Positions 17,840 to 25,893 are shown, counted from the stretch's first letter. The stretch is DNA of 64,000 nt from Aristaeella hokkaidonensis (GCF_018128945.1 NZ_CP068393.1:2170001-2234000), one strand, 5' to 3'. Notes: generated from the letters alone by a model not told the origin. A program made the numbers and translations.

Positions 17840-18348
17840 TCCCGCCCCCCTTCGAGTTCCTGCCTCAGTTTCTGTTTTGCCTTCCGGATTCTGTCTGAAA
17901 CGGCAGCCTCCGTGATTTTCAGCATTTCCCCGATCTCCTTCATGGAGTATCCTTCATAGAAATACAGCAGAACAGCTTCCATATATTTGGGTTTCAGTTT
18001 CATGATCGCCAGCGTCAGTTCCACATGCTCGCTGTCCGGCGGCTCTGAGGACGCAGGCAGATCATTCAGGGATACCCGGGAATCTATATACCGGAACCAG
18101 GCGCTCCGCCTGTAGTCCCTGCAACCGTTCAGCGCGATTGTGATCAGCCAGGTTTTCTCGCTGCTTTCTTCCCGGAAGGAGTCCAGATGGCGGAATGCCT
18201 TCAGAAAGGTTTCCTGCACAACGTCCTCCGCCGCGTTCCAGTCTCTCAGATACAGACAGCAGAGACGCAGCAGGTCTTTTTCATATTGCTGGACTATCCG
18301 GTCCAGCCGGTCAATCTGGGCTTGATCCGGCGCCTGAATCACTCCCAC
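17836..18348 (-). CDS. ECF-type RNA polymerase sigma factor
   Basis: 170 residues with region 2 (L-R-L-C-C-L-Y-L-R-D-W-N-A-A-E-D-V-V-Q-E-T-F) and region 4 (S-M-K-E-I-G-E-M-L-K-I-T-E-A-A-V-S-D-R-I). The frame begins at 18369, but its GAGGAGG is too close to that ATG; a GTG at 18348 lies eight bases after it and is preferred. It belongs to a different subgroup from the other three sigma factors here. Forms an operon with the overlapping membrane protein. Confidence 0.88.
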   Translation of the reverse strand: MGVIQAPDQAQIDRLDRIVQQYEKDLLRLCCLYLRDWNAAEDVVQETFLKAFRHLDSFREESSEKTWLITIALNGCRDYRRSAWFRYIDSRVSLNDLPASSEPPDSEHVELTLAIMKLKPKYMEAVLLYFYEGYSMKEIGEMLKITEAAVSDRIRKAKQKLRQELEGGRE

Positions 18349-18475
18349 CGTCATCACCTCCTCATCCAATTAGACGAAACGCAGCTGTAAAACTTAAGCG
18401 AAAAGAAAAATAAAAAATCGTCTGTTACCGACAAGCGGCCAAATAACAGACGTTTATAACCTGGTGTTTTCTTCC

Positions 18476-18511
18476 AAGTGGACACTGGGGACTGTCCCCG
18501 GTGTCCACTTT
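18476..18511. repeat. REP-like palindrome AAGTGGACACTGGGGAC
   Basis: Second copy of the palindrome at 16673; the two copies flank the sigma operon 16730-18348. Confidence 0.7.
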
Positions 18512-18515
18512 CAAA

Positions 18516-18541
18516 AACAAAAAAGCCGCCCGAAGGCGGCT
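18516..18541 (-). terminator. Terminator of coiled-coil gene
   Basis: AGCCGCC-TTCG-GGCGGCT stem followed by T6 on the minus strand, 16 bases after the stop. Confidence 0.9.
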
Positions 18542-18556
18542 ATATGTATCAACGGA

Positions 18557-19120
18557 TTAATCATCCGCGGATTCGTATTTTCGGGCGGAAAAGTATTTGT
18601 CGTCCTCTTCCGGGAACTCCATCGTCGGAACATTTGCGGCCATGACAGCCGTACGGGCCACATCCTTTTCAAGATCACGCACTATGATCCGGTTCATCAA
18701 CGCTTCGTCGACCGGGATCACCGGCTCCGCTTGCACTTCTTCGATCGTTCCTGATTTCATCTGTTCCCAGGGAGCTTTCCGGGCTTCAATTCGATCTTTC
18801 AGCGCTTTCACGCCTTCTTCCGTCTTCCGCGCGCATTCCCTTCCCAGTGCTCCAATTCCTGTCATCATAGCGTCAAACCGTAACGCAGCTTTTTCTATCC
18901 GTGCTTCACGCGCTTCCCAGCGGGCTTCCCGCATTGCTTCCTTGAGTTCCCTGCTGTCTTCCCGGCATTCCCGGATTCTCCTCCTTACAAGTTTCGCGGT
19001 TTTCTTTACACTCTTTCTGTTTTCCCTGGCTCTCCTGTAAAATGTGGTATCCCGGAGGGAGAGCCAAACAATCAGTCTCATGACCAGAACCAATACAACC
19101 ATCAAAATCGGTCCGAGCAT
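18557..19120 (-). CDS. Coiled-coil membrane protein, tandem paralog 1
   Basis: 187 residues: an N-terminal membrane helix (about 1-22), then a long charged helix rich in Arg/Glu (about 30-125, A-R-W-E-A-R-E-A-R-I-E-K-A), an acidic linker and the C-terminal tail E-F-P-E-E-D-x-K-Y-F-S-x-R-K-Y-E-S-A-D-D. The same plan and tail occur in the gene at 19436. No known family recognised. Topology suggests a membrane-tethered cytoplasmic coiled coil with a conserved docking tail. Confidence 0.7.
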   Translation of the reverse strand: MLGPILMVVLVLVMRLIVWLSLRDTTFYRRARENRKSVKKTAKLVRRRIRECREDSRELKEAMREARWEAREARIEKAALRFDAMMTGIGALGRECARKTEEGVKALKDRIEARKAPWEQMKSGTIEEVQAEPVIPVDEALMNRIIVRDLEKDVARTAVMAANVPTMEFPEEDDKYFSARKYESADD

Positions 19121-19165
19121 TCGTTCTCCCTCCTTTCAAACAGGAATGCTTTACGGTATGGAAGC

Positions 19166-19174
19166 AGTATAACA
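19166..19174 (-). promoter_or_regulatory. Extended -10 promoter of 18557-19120
   Basis: TGTTATACT on the minus strand, about 45 bases before the start codon. Confidence 0.45.
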
Positions 19175-19186
19175 CCTCAGGTGCTG

Positions 19187-19318
19187 TCAAAAAAGGATTC
19201 TGTTCGTAAAATATCCAGCTATATTTTTCCAACAGAGAAAACATACCGGTGGCCCCGCCGGCTGTTCAAATTTCTGAGCGCGATCCGGAGCAGTGTCATA
19301 GCCCGTAACATTGCTCAT
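19187..19318 (-). CDS. Small ORF (43 aa) with a perfect ribosome site
   Basis: ATG at 19318 preceded seven bases upstream by GGAGGTGA, the best Shine-Dalgarno in this interval. The peptide contains a C-x-x-C pair (V-C-F-L-C-W). A second cysteine pair, C-D-E-C, lies in another frame just upstream, so this could also be a frameshifted zinc-ribbon remnant. No family recognised. Confidence 0.35.
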   Translation of the reverse strand: MSNVTGYDTAPDRAQKFEQPAGPPVCFLCWKNIAGYFTNRILF

Positions 19319-19392
19319 CTGTCGTTCACCTCCTGCATTTGTACAGGCGATTTAAAACCACATTCATCGCATTTTATCTTTTCTTTTTTCCA

Positions 19393-19420
19393 AAAACAAA
19401 AAAGCCGCCCGAAGGCGGCT
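19393..19420 (-). terminator. Terminator of coiled-coil paralog 2
   Basis: Same AGCCGCC-TTCG-GGCGGCT stem and T6 run as at 18516-18541, showing that the terminator was copied with the gene. Confidence 0.9.
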
Positions 19421-19435
19421 GAATGAATCAATAGA

Positions 19436-20011
19436 CTAATCATCCGCGGATTCATATTTACGGGATGAAAAGTATTTTTCGTCTTCTTCCGGAAACTCAA
19501 TCGTCGGAACATCCGCGGCCATGGCTGCCGTACGGGCATCCCTTTCCAGATCCAGCACCAGTTCAAGGTTCTCCTGCGCTTCATTGTCTGCAGTCACCGG
19601 CTCCGCTTTCACTTCGCGAACACTCTCCGTCTCTTCCAGCTCCTGGCGGGCTTTTCGGGCTTCGATTTCGAGTTGCAGCGTTTTCATGCGGCCCGCTGTC
19701 TTCTGCGCCAATCTTTTCCCGCGTTTTTCAATCCCGGCCAGTACAGCATCCATCCGCTCTCCGGCTTTCTCTATCCGGGCTTCACGCGCTTCCCAACGGG
19801 CGTCCTGAATCGCTTTATGGAACTCCCAGCTGTCTTCCCGTGCTTCCCGAAATTCCCTTACCGCAGCCTTTACCGCTTTCCGTATGGCCTTTCCAATTTT
19901 CCGGACTTTCCCGACGGGCTGCTTAATCCCCATGGCTTTCCGGAGGCTGCGCTTTGCACGTATTTCATCGCACACAAGAAACAGGAACAGCAGTATCAAC
20001 ACCACGTACAT
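19436..20011 (-). CDS. Coiled-coil membrane protein, tandem paralog 2
   Basis: 191 residues with the same architecture as 18557-19120: N-terminal membrane helix, basic then acidic coiled coil (W-E-A-R-E-A-R-I-E-K-A-G) and an almost identical tail (E-F-P-E-E-D-E-K-Y-F-S-S-R-K-Y-E-S-A-D-D). Clearly a tandem duplication, since the terminators are also the same. Function unknown; the tail conservation argues for a shared partner. Confidence 0.7.
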   Translation of the reverse strand: MYVVLILLFLFLVCDEIRAKRSLRKAMGIKQPVGKVRKIGKAIRKAVKAAVREFREAREDSWEFHKAIQDARWEAREARIEKAGERMDAVLAGIEKRGKRLAQKTAGRMKTLQLEIEARKARQELEETESVREVKAEPVTADNEAQENLELVLDLERDARTAAMAADVPTIEFPEEDEKYFSSRKYESADD

Positions 20012-20052
20012 TCGTTCCCTCTCCTTTCAGCCCGGAATGCTTTTTGCTTAAA

Positions 20053-21366
20053 TCAACCAAAAATCCCCATGGAAAGATCCACCAGGCCGTGCAGCAACGC
20101 ACAGCCGAAGATATTCCCGTACCGGCGATACAGCCAGGTGCAGACCAGATGCCAGACAAACTGCATAGGCGCGTTCGCGATAAAGGTGGGCCAGTATTCC
20201 GCAAATCCCATACCCCGCCTGGCCATCTGGAAGGGCATATGCATCAGCACAAACAGGATGCCGCCAACCAGGATCGTCAGCCATTCCTTCTTCAGGGCCG
20301 GGAACAGCCGGGGCTGGATAAACCCGCGGAAGGCAATCTCCTCGCACAGGCCGATAATAATGAAATACTGGAACACATTGTACAGAATCTCACCTGCCGG
20401 CAGCAGCTTCGCCCCGGAAACAATCCCGGGAATAATTGTCCAGGCTGCCAGGAACACCAGTCCGATCGCCGCTCCCATAAGCAGGGACGGTTTCAGGTTG
20501 CGCAGGGTAATGCCCACATGGGACAGGTGTTTCACACACAGCAGCACCGGTATCAGGGCAAGAATCAGGTTGCCGGCCTCGATCAGGTAACGTCCTGTCC
20601 GGGCCTGCTCCCGGCCCATCCAGAAATATGCCGCCATAAACAGCGCATAGTAAATCAGCGCCGCTGCCATATCTTTCAGGGTATAGTGCTCCATCTGTTC
20701 GCGGTATACCGGATCAATTGCCAGAAAACTCTTCTTCATATTCCTGTCTCCCAATCCTGTTTTTTTCGTCTCTCTGAGATCAGCATCAGGAGGCATTATA
20801 CCACAAACATCACCGTTGGTTTCTGGCTGATTCAATTCAGGTTCATGCTTTATCAGATAGTTCCGCAGCTGGGCCCGGACGCTCCAGGGCCTTGAATACA
20901 CCTCGCCCGGTATCGGCGGCATCCAGCCGATCAGTACACTCATATAATCCCAATGGCCAAAGGCGCAGTACACATGTTGTGTTTTGTTCTTGAGCTGTTC
21001 CTCTTCCCGCTCTGTATGATAAATCCACGCAAGCAGGACATAGCTCCACACAAACACCATTCTGTCATCCGATTCAGGATCTTCCGCCCGGCACAGGGCT
21101 TCCACTTTCTCTTCCAGTTTCTCACTGTAACGATCTTCCGTAATCAGGTCGATCACAAGATCCAGCAACGGATTGTCCTCATTCGCCGCTTCCATCGCAT
21201 AGGACAGCATATCCGATAACGTTACAATTTCATATTGCCAGCCCCAACGCAGTTCCTGCCACGTCCAGGACTGTTTATACGGTTTTAATTCAGAAAATGC
21301 CGGAGCAAAACCGGCAAATGTTTTCACATGCATCATCCGGCAATCACCGTCCTCAGTCCAAAGCAT
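20053..21366 (-). CDS. CPBP intramembrane protease fused to DUF2247-like N-terminal domain
   Basis: 437 residues in one frame. Residues about 210-437 are a CPBP (Abi/Rce1-type) membrane protease with the E-E-I-A-F-R-G motif, F-V-L-M-H and a later H-G-L-V-D. Residues about 12-180 are soluble and resemble DUF2247 proteins (A-F-G-H-W-D-Y...G-W-M-P-P), a group including immunity-like proteins. An internal ATG at 20739 (M-K-K-S-F-L-A) with GGGAG upstream and an extended -10 (20795-20803) could start the protease alone. This may be two genes joined by a lost stop rather than a working fusion. Confidence 0.7.
   Translation of the reverse strand: MLWTEDGDCRMMHVKTFAGFAPAFSELKPYKQSWTWQELRWGWQYEIVTLSDMLSYAMEAANEDNPLLDLVIDLITEDRYSEKLEEKVEALCRAEDPESDDRMVFVWSYVLLAWIYHTEREEEQLKNKTQHVYCAFGHWDYMSVLIGWMPPIPGEVYSRPWSVRAQLRNYLIKHEPELNQPETNGDVCGIMPPDADLRETKKTGLGDRNMKKSFLAIDPVYREQMEHYTLKDMAAALIYYALFMAAYFWMGREQARTGRYLIEAGNLILALIPVLLCVKHLSHVGITLRNLKPSLLMGAAIGLVFLAAWTIIPGIVSGAKLLPAGEILYNVFQYFIIIGLCEEIAFRGFIQPRLFPALKKEWLTILVGGILFVLMHMPFQMARRGMGFAEYWPTFIANAPMQFVWHLVCTWLYRRYGNIFGCALLHGLVDLSMGIFG
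20795..20803 (-). promoter_or_regulatory. Internal extended -10 promoter before CPBP part
   Basis: TGGTATAAT on the minus strand lies inside the fused ORF, 56 bases before the internal ATG at 20739. Confidence 0.45.
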
Positions 21367-21448
21367 AAGCAGTTCAGGGGTTTTGTGCCCTGTGCCGATT
21401 ATATCATGGCTTCAGCGGCCGCAGTGTAACAATACAGTAAACATTTAT

Positions 21449-21472
21449 GGACACCGAAGATATTCGGTGTCC
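21449..21472. repeat. Short REP-like palindrome
   Basis: GGACACCGAA/TTCGGTGTCC hairpin, a shorter relative of the palindromes at 16673 and 18476. Confidence 0.55.
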
Positions 21473-21494
21473 ACTTTGCAGAATTCAACAGTTC

Positions 21495-21893
21495 TTATTT
21501 CTTCCGTCCTATTCCCGCCAGGCCAAGAACGGCAAAAATAATCAGGGCAATGGAACCCGCCATCAGGAAATAATAACCCATATTGTTCTGGATTAACGAT
21601 CTTGCCAATGCGTCTATTTCTTTTCCCAGGTTCGTCGTAATGCTGTTGTTCTCAATGAAAAACATTGCTAAAGAAGCCATTCCCAGAAATACAACCGGCA
21701 GATATTTCCCTAAAACGGAGAAAATGAAAGCAGCGCCGGCGATGATAATAATATAAATCCAGTCGTTACTGTCTTTCAGGCTTTTGGATACCGTTATTCC
21801 CAGCCCGGAAACAGAAAAATAAGGGAGGAAAACGCTGACGCCAATTACCAGACAGGCAATGATGCAAAGGATCTTTATTTTCATCTGAATCAT
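21495..21893 (-). CDS. Small four-helix membrane protein
   Basis: 132 residues with four hydrophobic segments (about 5-25, 45-62, 66-80, 107-128) and a polar loop before the last one. No catalytic motif and no family I can name. It is the last host gene before the phage-derived region. Confidence 0.6.
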   Translation of the reverse strand: MIQMKIKILCIIACLVIGVSVFLPYFSVSGLGITVSKSLKDSNDWIYIIIIAGAAFIFSVLGKYLPVVFLGMASLAMFFIENNSITTNLGKEIDALARSLIQNNMGYYFLMAGSIALIIFAVLGLAGIGRKK

Positions 21894-21947
21894 CTCCTCA
21901 ATGCTTCAATATATAATAAACAATACCATCAAAACATCATCCACACA

Positions 21948-21980
21948 ACAAAAAAAGGCTGCCGCCCGAAGGCAGCAGCC
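21948..21980 (-). terminator. Terminator at the end of the phage lysis genes
   Basis: GGCTGCTGCC / GGCGGCAGCC hairpin followed by a T run on the minus strand, about 145 bases after the holin stop. It probably marks the left end of the phage module. The 21981-22126 stretch carries short direct and inverted bits but no recognisable attachment site. Confidence 0.65.
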
Positions 21981-22126
21981 AGACATATATCAATTCAATT
22001 GTTCACAGCATCATATCCGCAATCTCAGTCGGCGCAGCAGGCATCGCTGACGCTTCAACCCGCTGCTTGCTTCGATTGACTCGTTCACTTCATTTCGGCT
22101 TCGCCGACAGCCCACAGGGCTGACAT

Positions 22127-22390
22127 TCAGCTCGCTCCCCAGGGTTCCTCATACCCCATGGCCCGGTCGCTGTCCTCCAGTCCGGCAGTAGTGGGATCCA
22201 CGATCACGCCAATGAGTCCCAGGAAGGTCAGCACCTGGTTCAACAGCTGCACCACCATGTTCTGGGTCACTGCCGGGAACACGTCAAACAGCGCCAGCAG
22301 GCTGTAGATGAAGCCCACCACTAGGCTAAAGAAGCTTCCCAGCCACACCTTGTTCTTAAAACGCACTTTCCAGTTGATTTTCATCCTCAT
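22127..22390 (-). CDS. phiLC3-family phage holin
   Basis: 87 residues. The N-terminus I-N-W-K-V-R-F-K-N-K-V-W and the two hydrophobic segments around V-P-A-V/F-P-A-V, ending in the D-P-T-T-A-G-L-x-D-S motif, are hallmarks of the phiLC3 holin family. It makes the membrane lesion that releases endolysin. Last gene of the lysis set. Confidence 0.92.
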   Translation of the reverse strand: MRMKINWKVRFKNKVWLGSFFSLVVGFIYSLLALFDVFPAVTQNMVVQLLNQVLTFLGLIGVIVDPTTAGLEDSDRAMGYEEPWGAS

Positions 22391-22396
22391 TCCTCC

Positions 22397-22615
22397 TTAC
22401 AGATGTTTGATTTCCTTCAGTTCGTCCTGCAGGTTTTTGACGGTTTCCTCCAGGCGAAACATCCGTTCTACCACGCTGTTGTGCTTATCCACCTTCTCCT
22501 CCAGCTTTTCCAGCCGGTAGGACACCAGCGCTGTCTGCTTCCGGTTGCTCACATAGACACCCAGGAACGCGAACCCGGCCGTGATCAGTGCAACAACTAT
22601 TGTTTCAAGGTTCAT
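22397..22615 (-). CDS. XhlA/holin-accessory-like small protein
   Basis: 72 residues: one N-terminal membrane helix, then a coiled coil (Y-R-L-E-K-L-E-E-K-V-D-K-H-N). Such proteins precede phiLC3 holins in many Firmicutes phages. The ATG overlaps the endolysin stop by 4 bp and the gene ends 6 bp before the holin. Confidence 0.8.
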   Translation of the reverse strand: MNLETIVVALITAGFAFLGVYVSNRKQTALVSYRLEKLEEKVDKHNSVVERMFRLEETVKNLQDELKEIKHL

Positions 22616-23385
22616 GATTCATCACCACCTCTCCCCTCTGTCAGCGCCGCCCAGGTCTTCGGGCCGACAATCCCGTCCACTTTCAACCCATGATCCTGCT
22701 GGAACGCCTTCACCGCCGCCAGTGTATCTTTTCCAAATTCTCCATCAATCCCATATGTACCGACACTGTATCCTGCCTGTTCCAGCAAAGTCTGGCACTC
22801 CCTGACCGAGGCTCCTCTTGAACCTTTCCGGATCGTTTTGCGTTCTCGCACGCCATTTAATTCTGAATTATGAATTCTGAATTCTGAATTGTATTCAACG
22901 CCGGTCAGCTCCCCCCAGTGCGTCCACTTCCCGGCGCTGACTTTTGTCGTAGTCACGCCTTTGATCGTCCCCATGGCCTCAATCACGATTCCGTCGCCCG
23001 CATACAACCCCACATGGCTGTAATTGCTGCCGTTCCAGACGAAAACCGCGGTGCCGGGCTTCAGGGTTCCCTGATCCGTCCGCTTCCCCTTGTTCAGTTC
23101 CCCCTTGTTCACACAGTATTTCCGGTACATGGTGTCGGAGCCGTGGTACATCGTCCCGCCCAGCTTCTTAAAAGCCCATGAAAAAAGGCCGCTGCAGTCA
23201 GCGACCGTGTGCCCGATCCATTTGTTCCCGTACTTCCGTCCCTGGGCCCGGCTGGAATCCGTTGTCTTTTCCAGTTCCTTCTGTTTTGCCTCCGTCCAGG
23301 CTTCCCCGGCCGTACCCCAGATGTAACCCCAGTGCTCATCCAGCGCCTGCCGGAATTTTGCGATCAATGCATCCGGTGTAATCAT
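22612..23385 (-). CDS. Phage endolysin, NlpC/P60-type with peptidoglycan-binding domain
   Basis: 257 residues. Catalytic domain at about 1-160 with Cys64 in A-D-C-S-G and the histidine of Y-S-H-V-G; C-terminal PG_binding_1 domain at about 190-250 (G-x-D-G-x-F-G...D-G-I-V-G-P-K-T-W). The linker holds N-S-E-F-R-I-H-N-S-E-L, which is an in-frame read-through of a GAATTNT heptad tract (22858-22892). The insertion sits between domains, so activity may be kept. It cleaves peptide cross-links in peptidoglycan at lysis. Confidence 0.92.
   Translation of the reverse strand: MITPDALIAKFRQALDEHWGYIWGTAGEAWTEAKQKELEKTTDSSRAQGRKYGNKWIGHTVADCSGLFSWAFKKLGGTMYHGSDTMYRKYCVNKGELNKGKRTDQGTLKPGTAVFVWNGSNYSHVGLYAGDGIVIEAMGTIKGVTTTKVSAGKWTHWGELTGVEYNSEFRIHNSELNGVRERKTIRKGSRGASVRECQTLLEQAGYSVGTYGIDGEFGKDTLAAVKAFQQDHGLKVDGIVGPKTWAALTEGRGGDES
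22858..22892 (+). repeat. GAATTNT heptad tract inside endolysin
   Basis: Five units, read in frame as part of the endolysin linker. Confidence 0.85.
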
Positions 23386-23400
23386 TCAATTCCCCCTTAA

Positions 23401-23435
23401 ATAATTCATAATTCACAATTCATAATTCATAATTT
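23401..23435 (-). repeat. GAATTNT heptad tract
   Basis: Five units just upstream of the endolysin start (15 bases), where the native leader would be. Confidence 0.85.
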
Positions 23436-23655
23436 TGTTTTCATGCCCATACTGTGATGATGTTCCTGTTACCTTCCTGAACGTGTAGTGAAAAAGAGAT
23501 CTGCCGCTCATTGATCCTGATTTCTGAATTCATTTTGCCTTCGAGGCAAAAAAGCAATATCTATTTTTCTCTTTTAGCCCTGTTTCCCGGCTCTCAGCTG
23601 TCATATGCTGCAAACAGCAAAAAAGCGGCTTTCGCCGCATTTGGAGGAAGATATC

Positions 23656-23952
23656 ATGAAGAAAGAGATGTTTATCGTAAGCTTCTGCTACCGTGGCTTG
23701 CTCGGCGGTGAAATCATCGCGGATGATCAGGCCATCACCTACAAGACCGGCAAACTGACAATTCCCGCTGAATACCGGAACCTCGAAATGAGGTATACGG
23801 ATATCGCCTATGTCTATGCTGACAAGGCCGCGTTCCTTCCGGCGGTTTCCGTTCATATGAAGAATGGCAGCAACTACAAGTTTGTCTTTTTCTTCGGCCG
23901 GAAAAAATTCTTTGAGCTGATGAAAAGCCAGGGAATTGCTGTTAATTCATAA
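23656..23952 (+). CDS. PH/GRAM-like small protein, paralog 1
   Basis: 98 residues; the ATG at 23656 has GGAGGAAG upstream. An all-beta pattern with a final helix (F-F-F-G-R-K-K-F-F-E-L-M-K) resembles the bacterial PH-like/GRAM small proteins; this is by look, not by search. The last residues N-S and the TAA stop come from a heptad repeat. Paralog lies 128 bp downstream. Sits where tail-fibre genes would be expected in the phage order. Confidence 0.6.
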   Translation: MKKEMFIVSFCYRGLLGGEIIADDQAITYKTGKLTIPAEYRNLEMRYTDIAYVYADKAAFLPAVSVHMKNGSNYKFVFFFGRKKFFELMKSQGIAVNS

Positions 23953-23958
23953 TTCACA
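23943..23958 (-). repeat. Short heptad tract at a stop codon
   Basis: Two units; they supply the TAA of the gene ending at 23952. Confidence 0.6.
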
Positions 23959-24080
23959 GCAATTCCGGAATCAGATCCAAAAATCTATTTTTCTCTATTT
24001 GTCCTGTTTTCTGTCCCCCGTTTTGTAATATGCTGTAGCCTGCAACATCGCGGCAAGTGCTGCAAACGGAGGAAGATTTC

Positions 24081-24383
24081 ATGAAGAAAAACAGGTTTTA
24101 CGTAAGTTTCTGCTGCAACAAGTATTATTATCCGGACGGCGAACTCACCGTGGATGATCAGGCCGTCACCTACAAAACCACCCAGGTGACAGTCCCGGCT
24201 GAATACTGGAACCTCGAAATGAAGTATACGGACATTGGCTATATCTATACCGAAAAAACAAAGTGTTTTAAGACAGTTGTCATTCATATGAAGGACAGCA
24301 AAAACTACAAGTTCATCATCTATTTCGGCCGGAAAAAGTTCTATGAGCTGATGAAGGCCCACGGCGTGACGGTCAATACATAA
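24081..24383 (+). CDS. PH/GRAM-like small protein, paralog 2
   Basis: 100 residues, clearly paralogous to 23656-23952 (shared D-D-Q-A-[IV]-T-Y-K-T, V-P-A-E-Y-W-N-L-E-M-K-Y-T-D-I and F-G-R-K-K-F-Y-E-L-M-K). GGAGGAAG ribosome site. It keeps a normal ending (V-N-T) with its own TAA, which shows what the paralog may have looked like before the repeat. Function unknown. Confidence 0.6.
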   Translation: MKKNRFYVSFCCNKYYYPDGELTVDDQAVTYKTTQVTVPAEYWNLEMKYTDIGYIYTEKTKCFKTVVIHMKDSKNYKFIIYFGRKKFYELMKAHGVTVNT

Positions 24384-24389
24384 CGCAGC

Positions 24390-24500
24390 GTAAATGCGGC
24401 GGGAATGTGACTGCTGGGGACTGATAGTCTGTCACTGTTTTCGAAGAAAATGTGACTGAGTGTCTGTCCCCCTGTCACCGTTCCCGCCGCTGCTGCGTTA
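24390..24500. repeat. Large imperfect inverted repeat, REP-like
   Basis: Outer arms (CGCAGCG...GCGGCGGGAA and TTCCCGCCGC...CTGCG) enclose smaller GTGAC/GTCAC palindromes with GGGGAC/GTCCCC cores. No coding potential. Possibly a terminator for 24081-24383. Confidence 0.5.
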
Positions 24501-24503
24501 TGG

Positions 24504-24528
24504 ATTGATTCTGAGAATCAGAATCAAT
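24504..24528. repeat. Perfect 10-bp inverted repeat
   Basis: ATTGATTCTG-AGAAT-CAGAATCAAT adjoining the heptad tract at 24533. Confidence 0.6.
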
Positions 24529-24531
24529 GCT

Positions 24532-24966
24532 TTAATTCTGAATTATTCCAATTCCTATGGGAATCGGAAATACTTCCCTCGTCTCCACAGGTAATGAGCC
24601 CGTCATAGACACTGTCACCGTTCCGTCCCCGTTGTCTGTCTGCGTACTGCCCGGCAGGGCAATACCCAGCACCTCGGGGACGGTTTTGTTTGTCCCGTCC
24701 CAGGTCCACAGGGCCAGCTTCGCCAGCAGGTACTGCCGGAAGGTTTCATCCGGCACATCCGTTCCAATATCGGTACGGTTCAACCCGATGGCTGCCGCGA
24801 TCTGATCCAGCTGAACCCCTTCCGCTTCTCCGAAGGAAAACCCCGCCTGCAGCTGCGCAGCCAGTGCCGCCAGGTCCGATACCTGCCGGAGCACTGCCTC
24901 CGCCAGCGCCATAAAGCGGGGCCGGTCCCGGGAAGCGCCCGGGAAAAGAGAAAGCCATTCCATCAT
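24532..24966 (-). CDS. Phage baseplate wedge/tail protein (DUF2612 or gpI-like)
   Basis: 144 residues. The pattern G-V-Q-L-D-Q-I-A-A-A-I-G-L-N-R, F-R-Q-Y-L-L-A-K-L and W-D-G-T-N-K-T-V-P-E-V-L matches the baseplate proteins that follow gpJ in contractile phages. Ten bases after gpJ. Its stop codon TAA lies in a heptad repeat (ATTCAGAATTAA), so the native C-terminus may be slightly altered. No tail-fibre gene follows. Confidence 0.75.
   Translation of the reverse strand: MMEWLSLFPGASRDRPRFMALAEAVLRQVSDLAALAAQLQAGFSFGEAEGVQLDQIAAAIGLNRTDIGTDVPDETFRQYLLAKLALWTWDGTNKTVPEVLGIALPGSTQTDNGDGTVTVSMTGSLPVETREVFPIPIGIGIIQN
24533..24546 (-). repeat. Heptad tract supplying a phage stop codon
   Basis: Two GAATTNT-type units across the stop of 24532-24966. 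Confidence 0.65.
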
Positions 24967-24975
24967 TTCTCCCCC

Positions 24976-25893
24976 TTACACAAAATGAATCGCAATGCCC
25001 GTTCCCGGCGCCGCGGAGATTTTTTCATTCCACGCACAGGGAACCAAGTCCCGGATCACGCCGGAAACTCCCGATCGTGTCACCTGAATATCCGTGACCA
25101 CAAAGGTTTTTGCGATAGCCGGATCCGCGGCATAGGCAACCCCGTACAGCTGCGGGACGTTCAGCGGAGCTGCCAGGCTGAGACTGTCCAGGTATTCCGT
25201 TACCGCGGGAAGCACCGCGTTCTGGATTGTTTCCTGGTTTCCGCCATCCACCACCCGGATATACAGATGGAGAAAGATCCTCTTTTCCGTAAACCGGGTA
25301 AACGCCACCGTATATTCCCGTCCATCCGCATCCACCGCGATGCCGGAATGGCTGCCCCAGGCTCCGACTCCCGGCGCCTTTTTGTCATAGATGGCCTGGG
25401 CTACCGCGTTTGCTCCACCGGACCGGGTGACCACCGCGATGCTGTGGGCCGGAATACCGATGCTGTCCGTGCTGTCCGTTTCGTTGATATATACCACCGC
25501 ATCCCGGACTCCCCTGGCGGCTTTCACTGCCGCGAGCAGGGCGTCCACGGATCCTGAACTCCGGCCTGCCAGGGAATGCCGGATCCGGGCACGGACGGAA
25601 GCATCTGTCTCCCCGGCCTCCCGGATAATCCCGTACTGGGGCAGCAGCAGATCCAGCGCCTGGCCTGTGGCATAGGCCGGATTCCGGCTGTTATAGGCCT
25701 GCAGCACCAGGGCGGACACGTCGTCCAGTGCTTTGGCGAAAACGGAAAGCAGCTGGTAATCCGGCACGGAAGCGGACAGTTCCGATTCAATGCCGAAGAT
25801 GCTCCTGTACGCCCCCGTCAGTTCCTCCAGCCGTTCCTCATAGGTTGGAAGGTGGAGGCCGGAGGCGTCAATGTATGGTGCGAAATAAGCCAT
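24976..25893 (-). CDS. Phage baseplate J-like protein
   Basis: About 305 residues. Features of the gpJ/Mu gp47 family: N-terminal P-T-Y-E-E-R-L-E-E-L, the middle A-R-I-R-H-S-L-A-G-R-S-S-G-S-V-D-A-L with later V-Y-I-N-E-T-D, and the C-terminal beta domain. It forms the wedge of a contractile baseplate. The ATG at 25893 follows GGGAGG; the frame begins four codons earlier. Confidence 0.9.
   Translation of the reverse strand: MAYFAPYIDASGLHLPTYEERLEELTGAYRSIFGIESELSASVPDYQLLSVFAKALDDVSALVLQAYNSRNPAYATGQALDLLLPQYGIIREAGETDASVRARIRHSLAGRSSGSVDALLAAVKAARGVRDAVVYINETDSTDSIGIPAHSIAVVTRSGGANAVAQAIYDKKAPGVGAWGSHSGIAVDADGREYTVAFTRFTEKRIFLHLYIRVVDGGNQETIQNAVLPAVTEYLDSLSLAAPLNVPQLYGVAYAADPAIAKTFVVTDIQVTRSGVSGVIRDLVPCAWNEKISAAPGTGIAIHFV

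Noticed and set aside
21981..22126. Phage attachment site
   Set aside because: The region after the lysis terminator has repeats but no direct repeat partner can be shown inside the window, and no integrase is present.
22858..22892. Frameshift or intron in the endolysin
   Set aside because: The frame continues through the repeat and both domains are complete, so it is an in-frame insertion.
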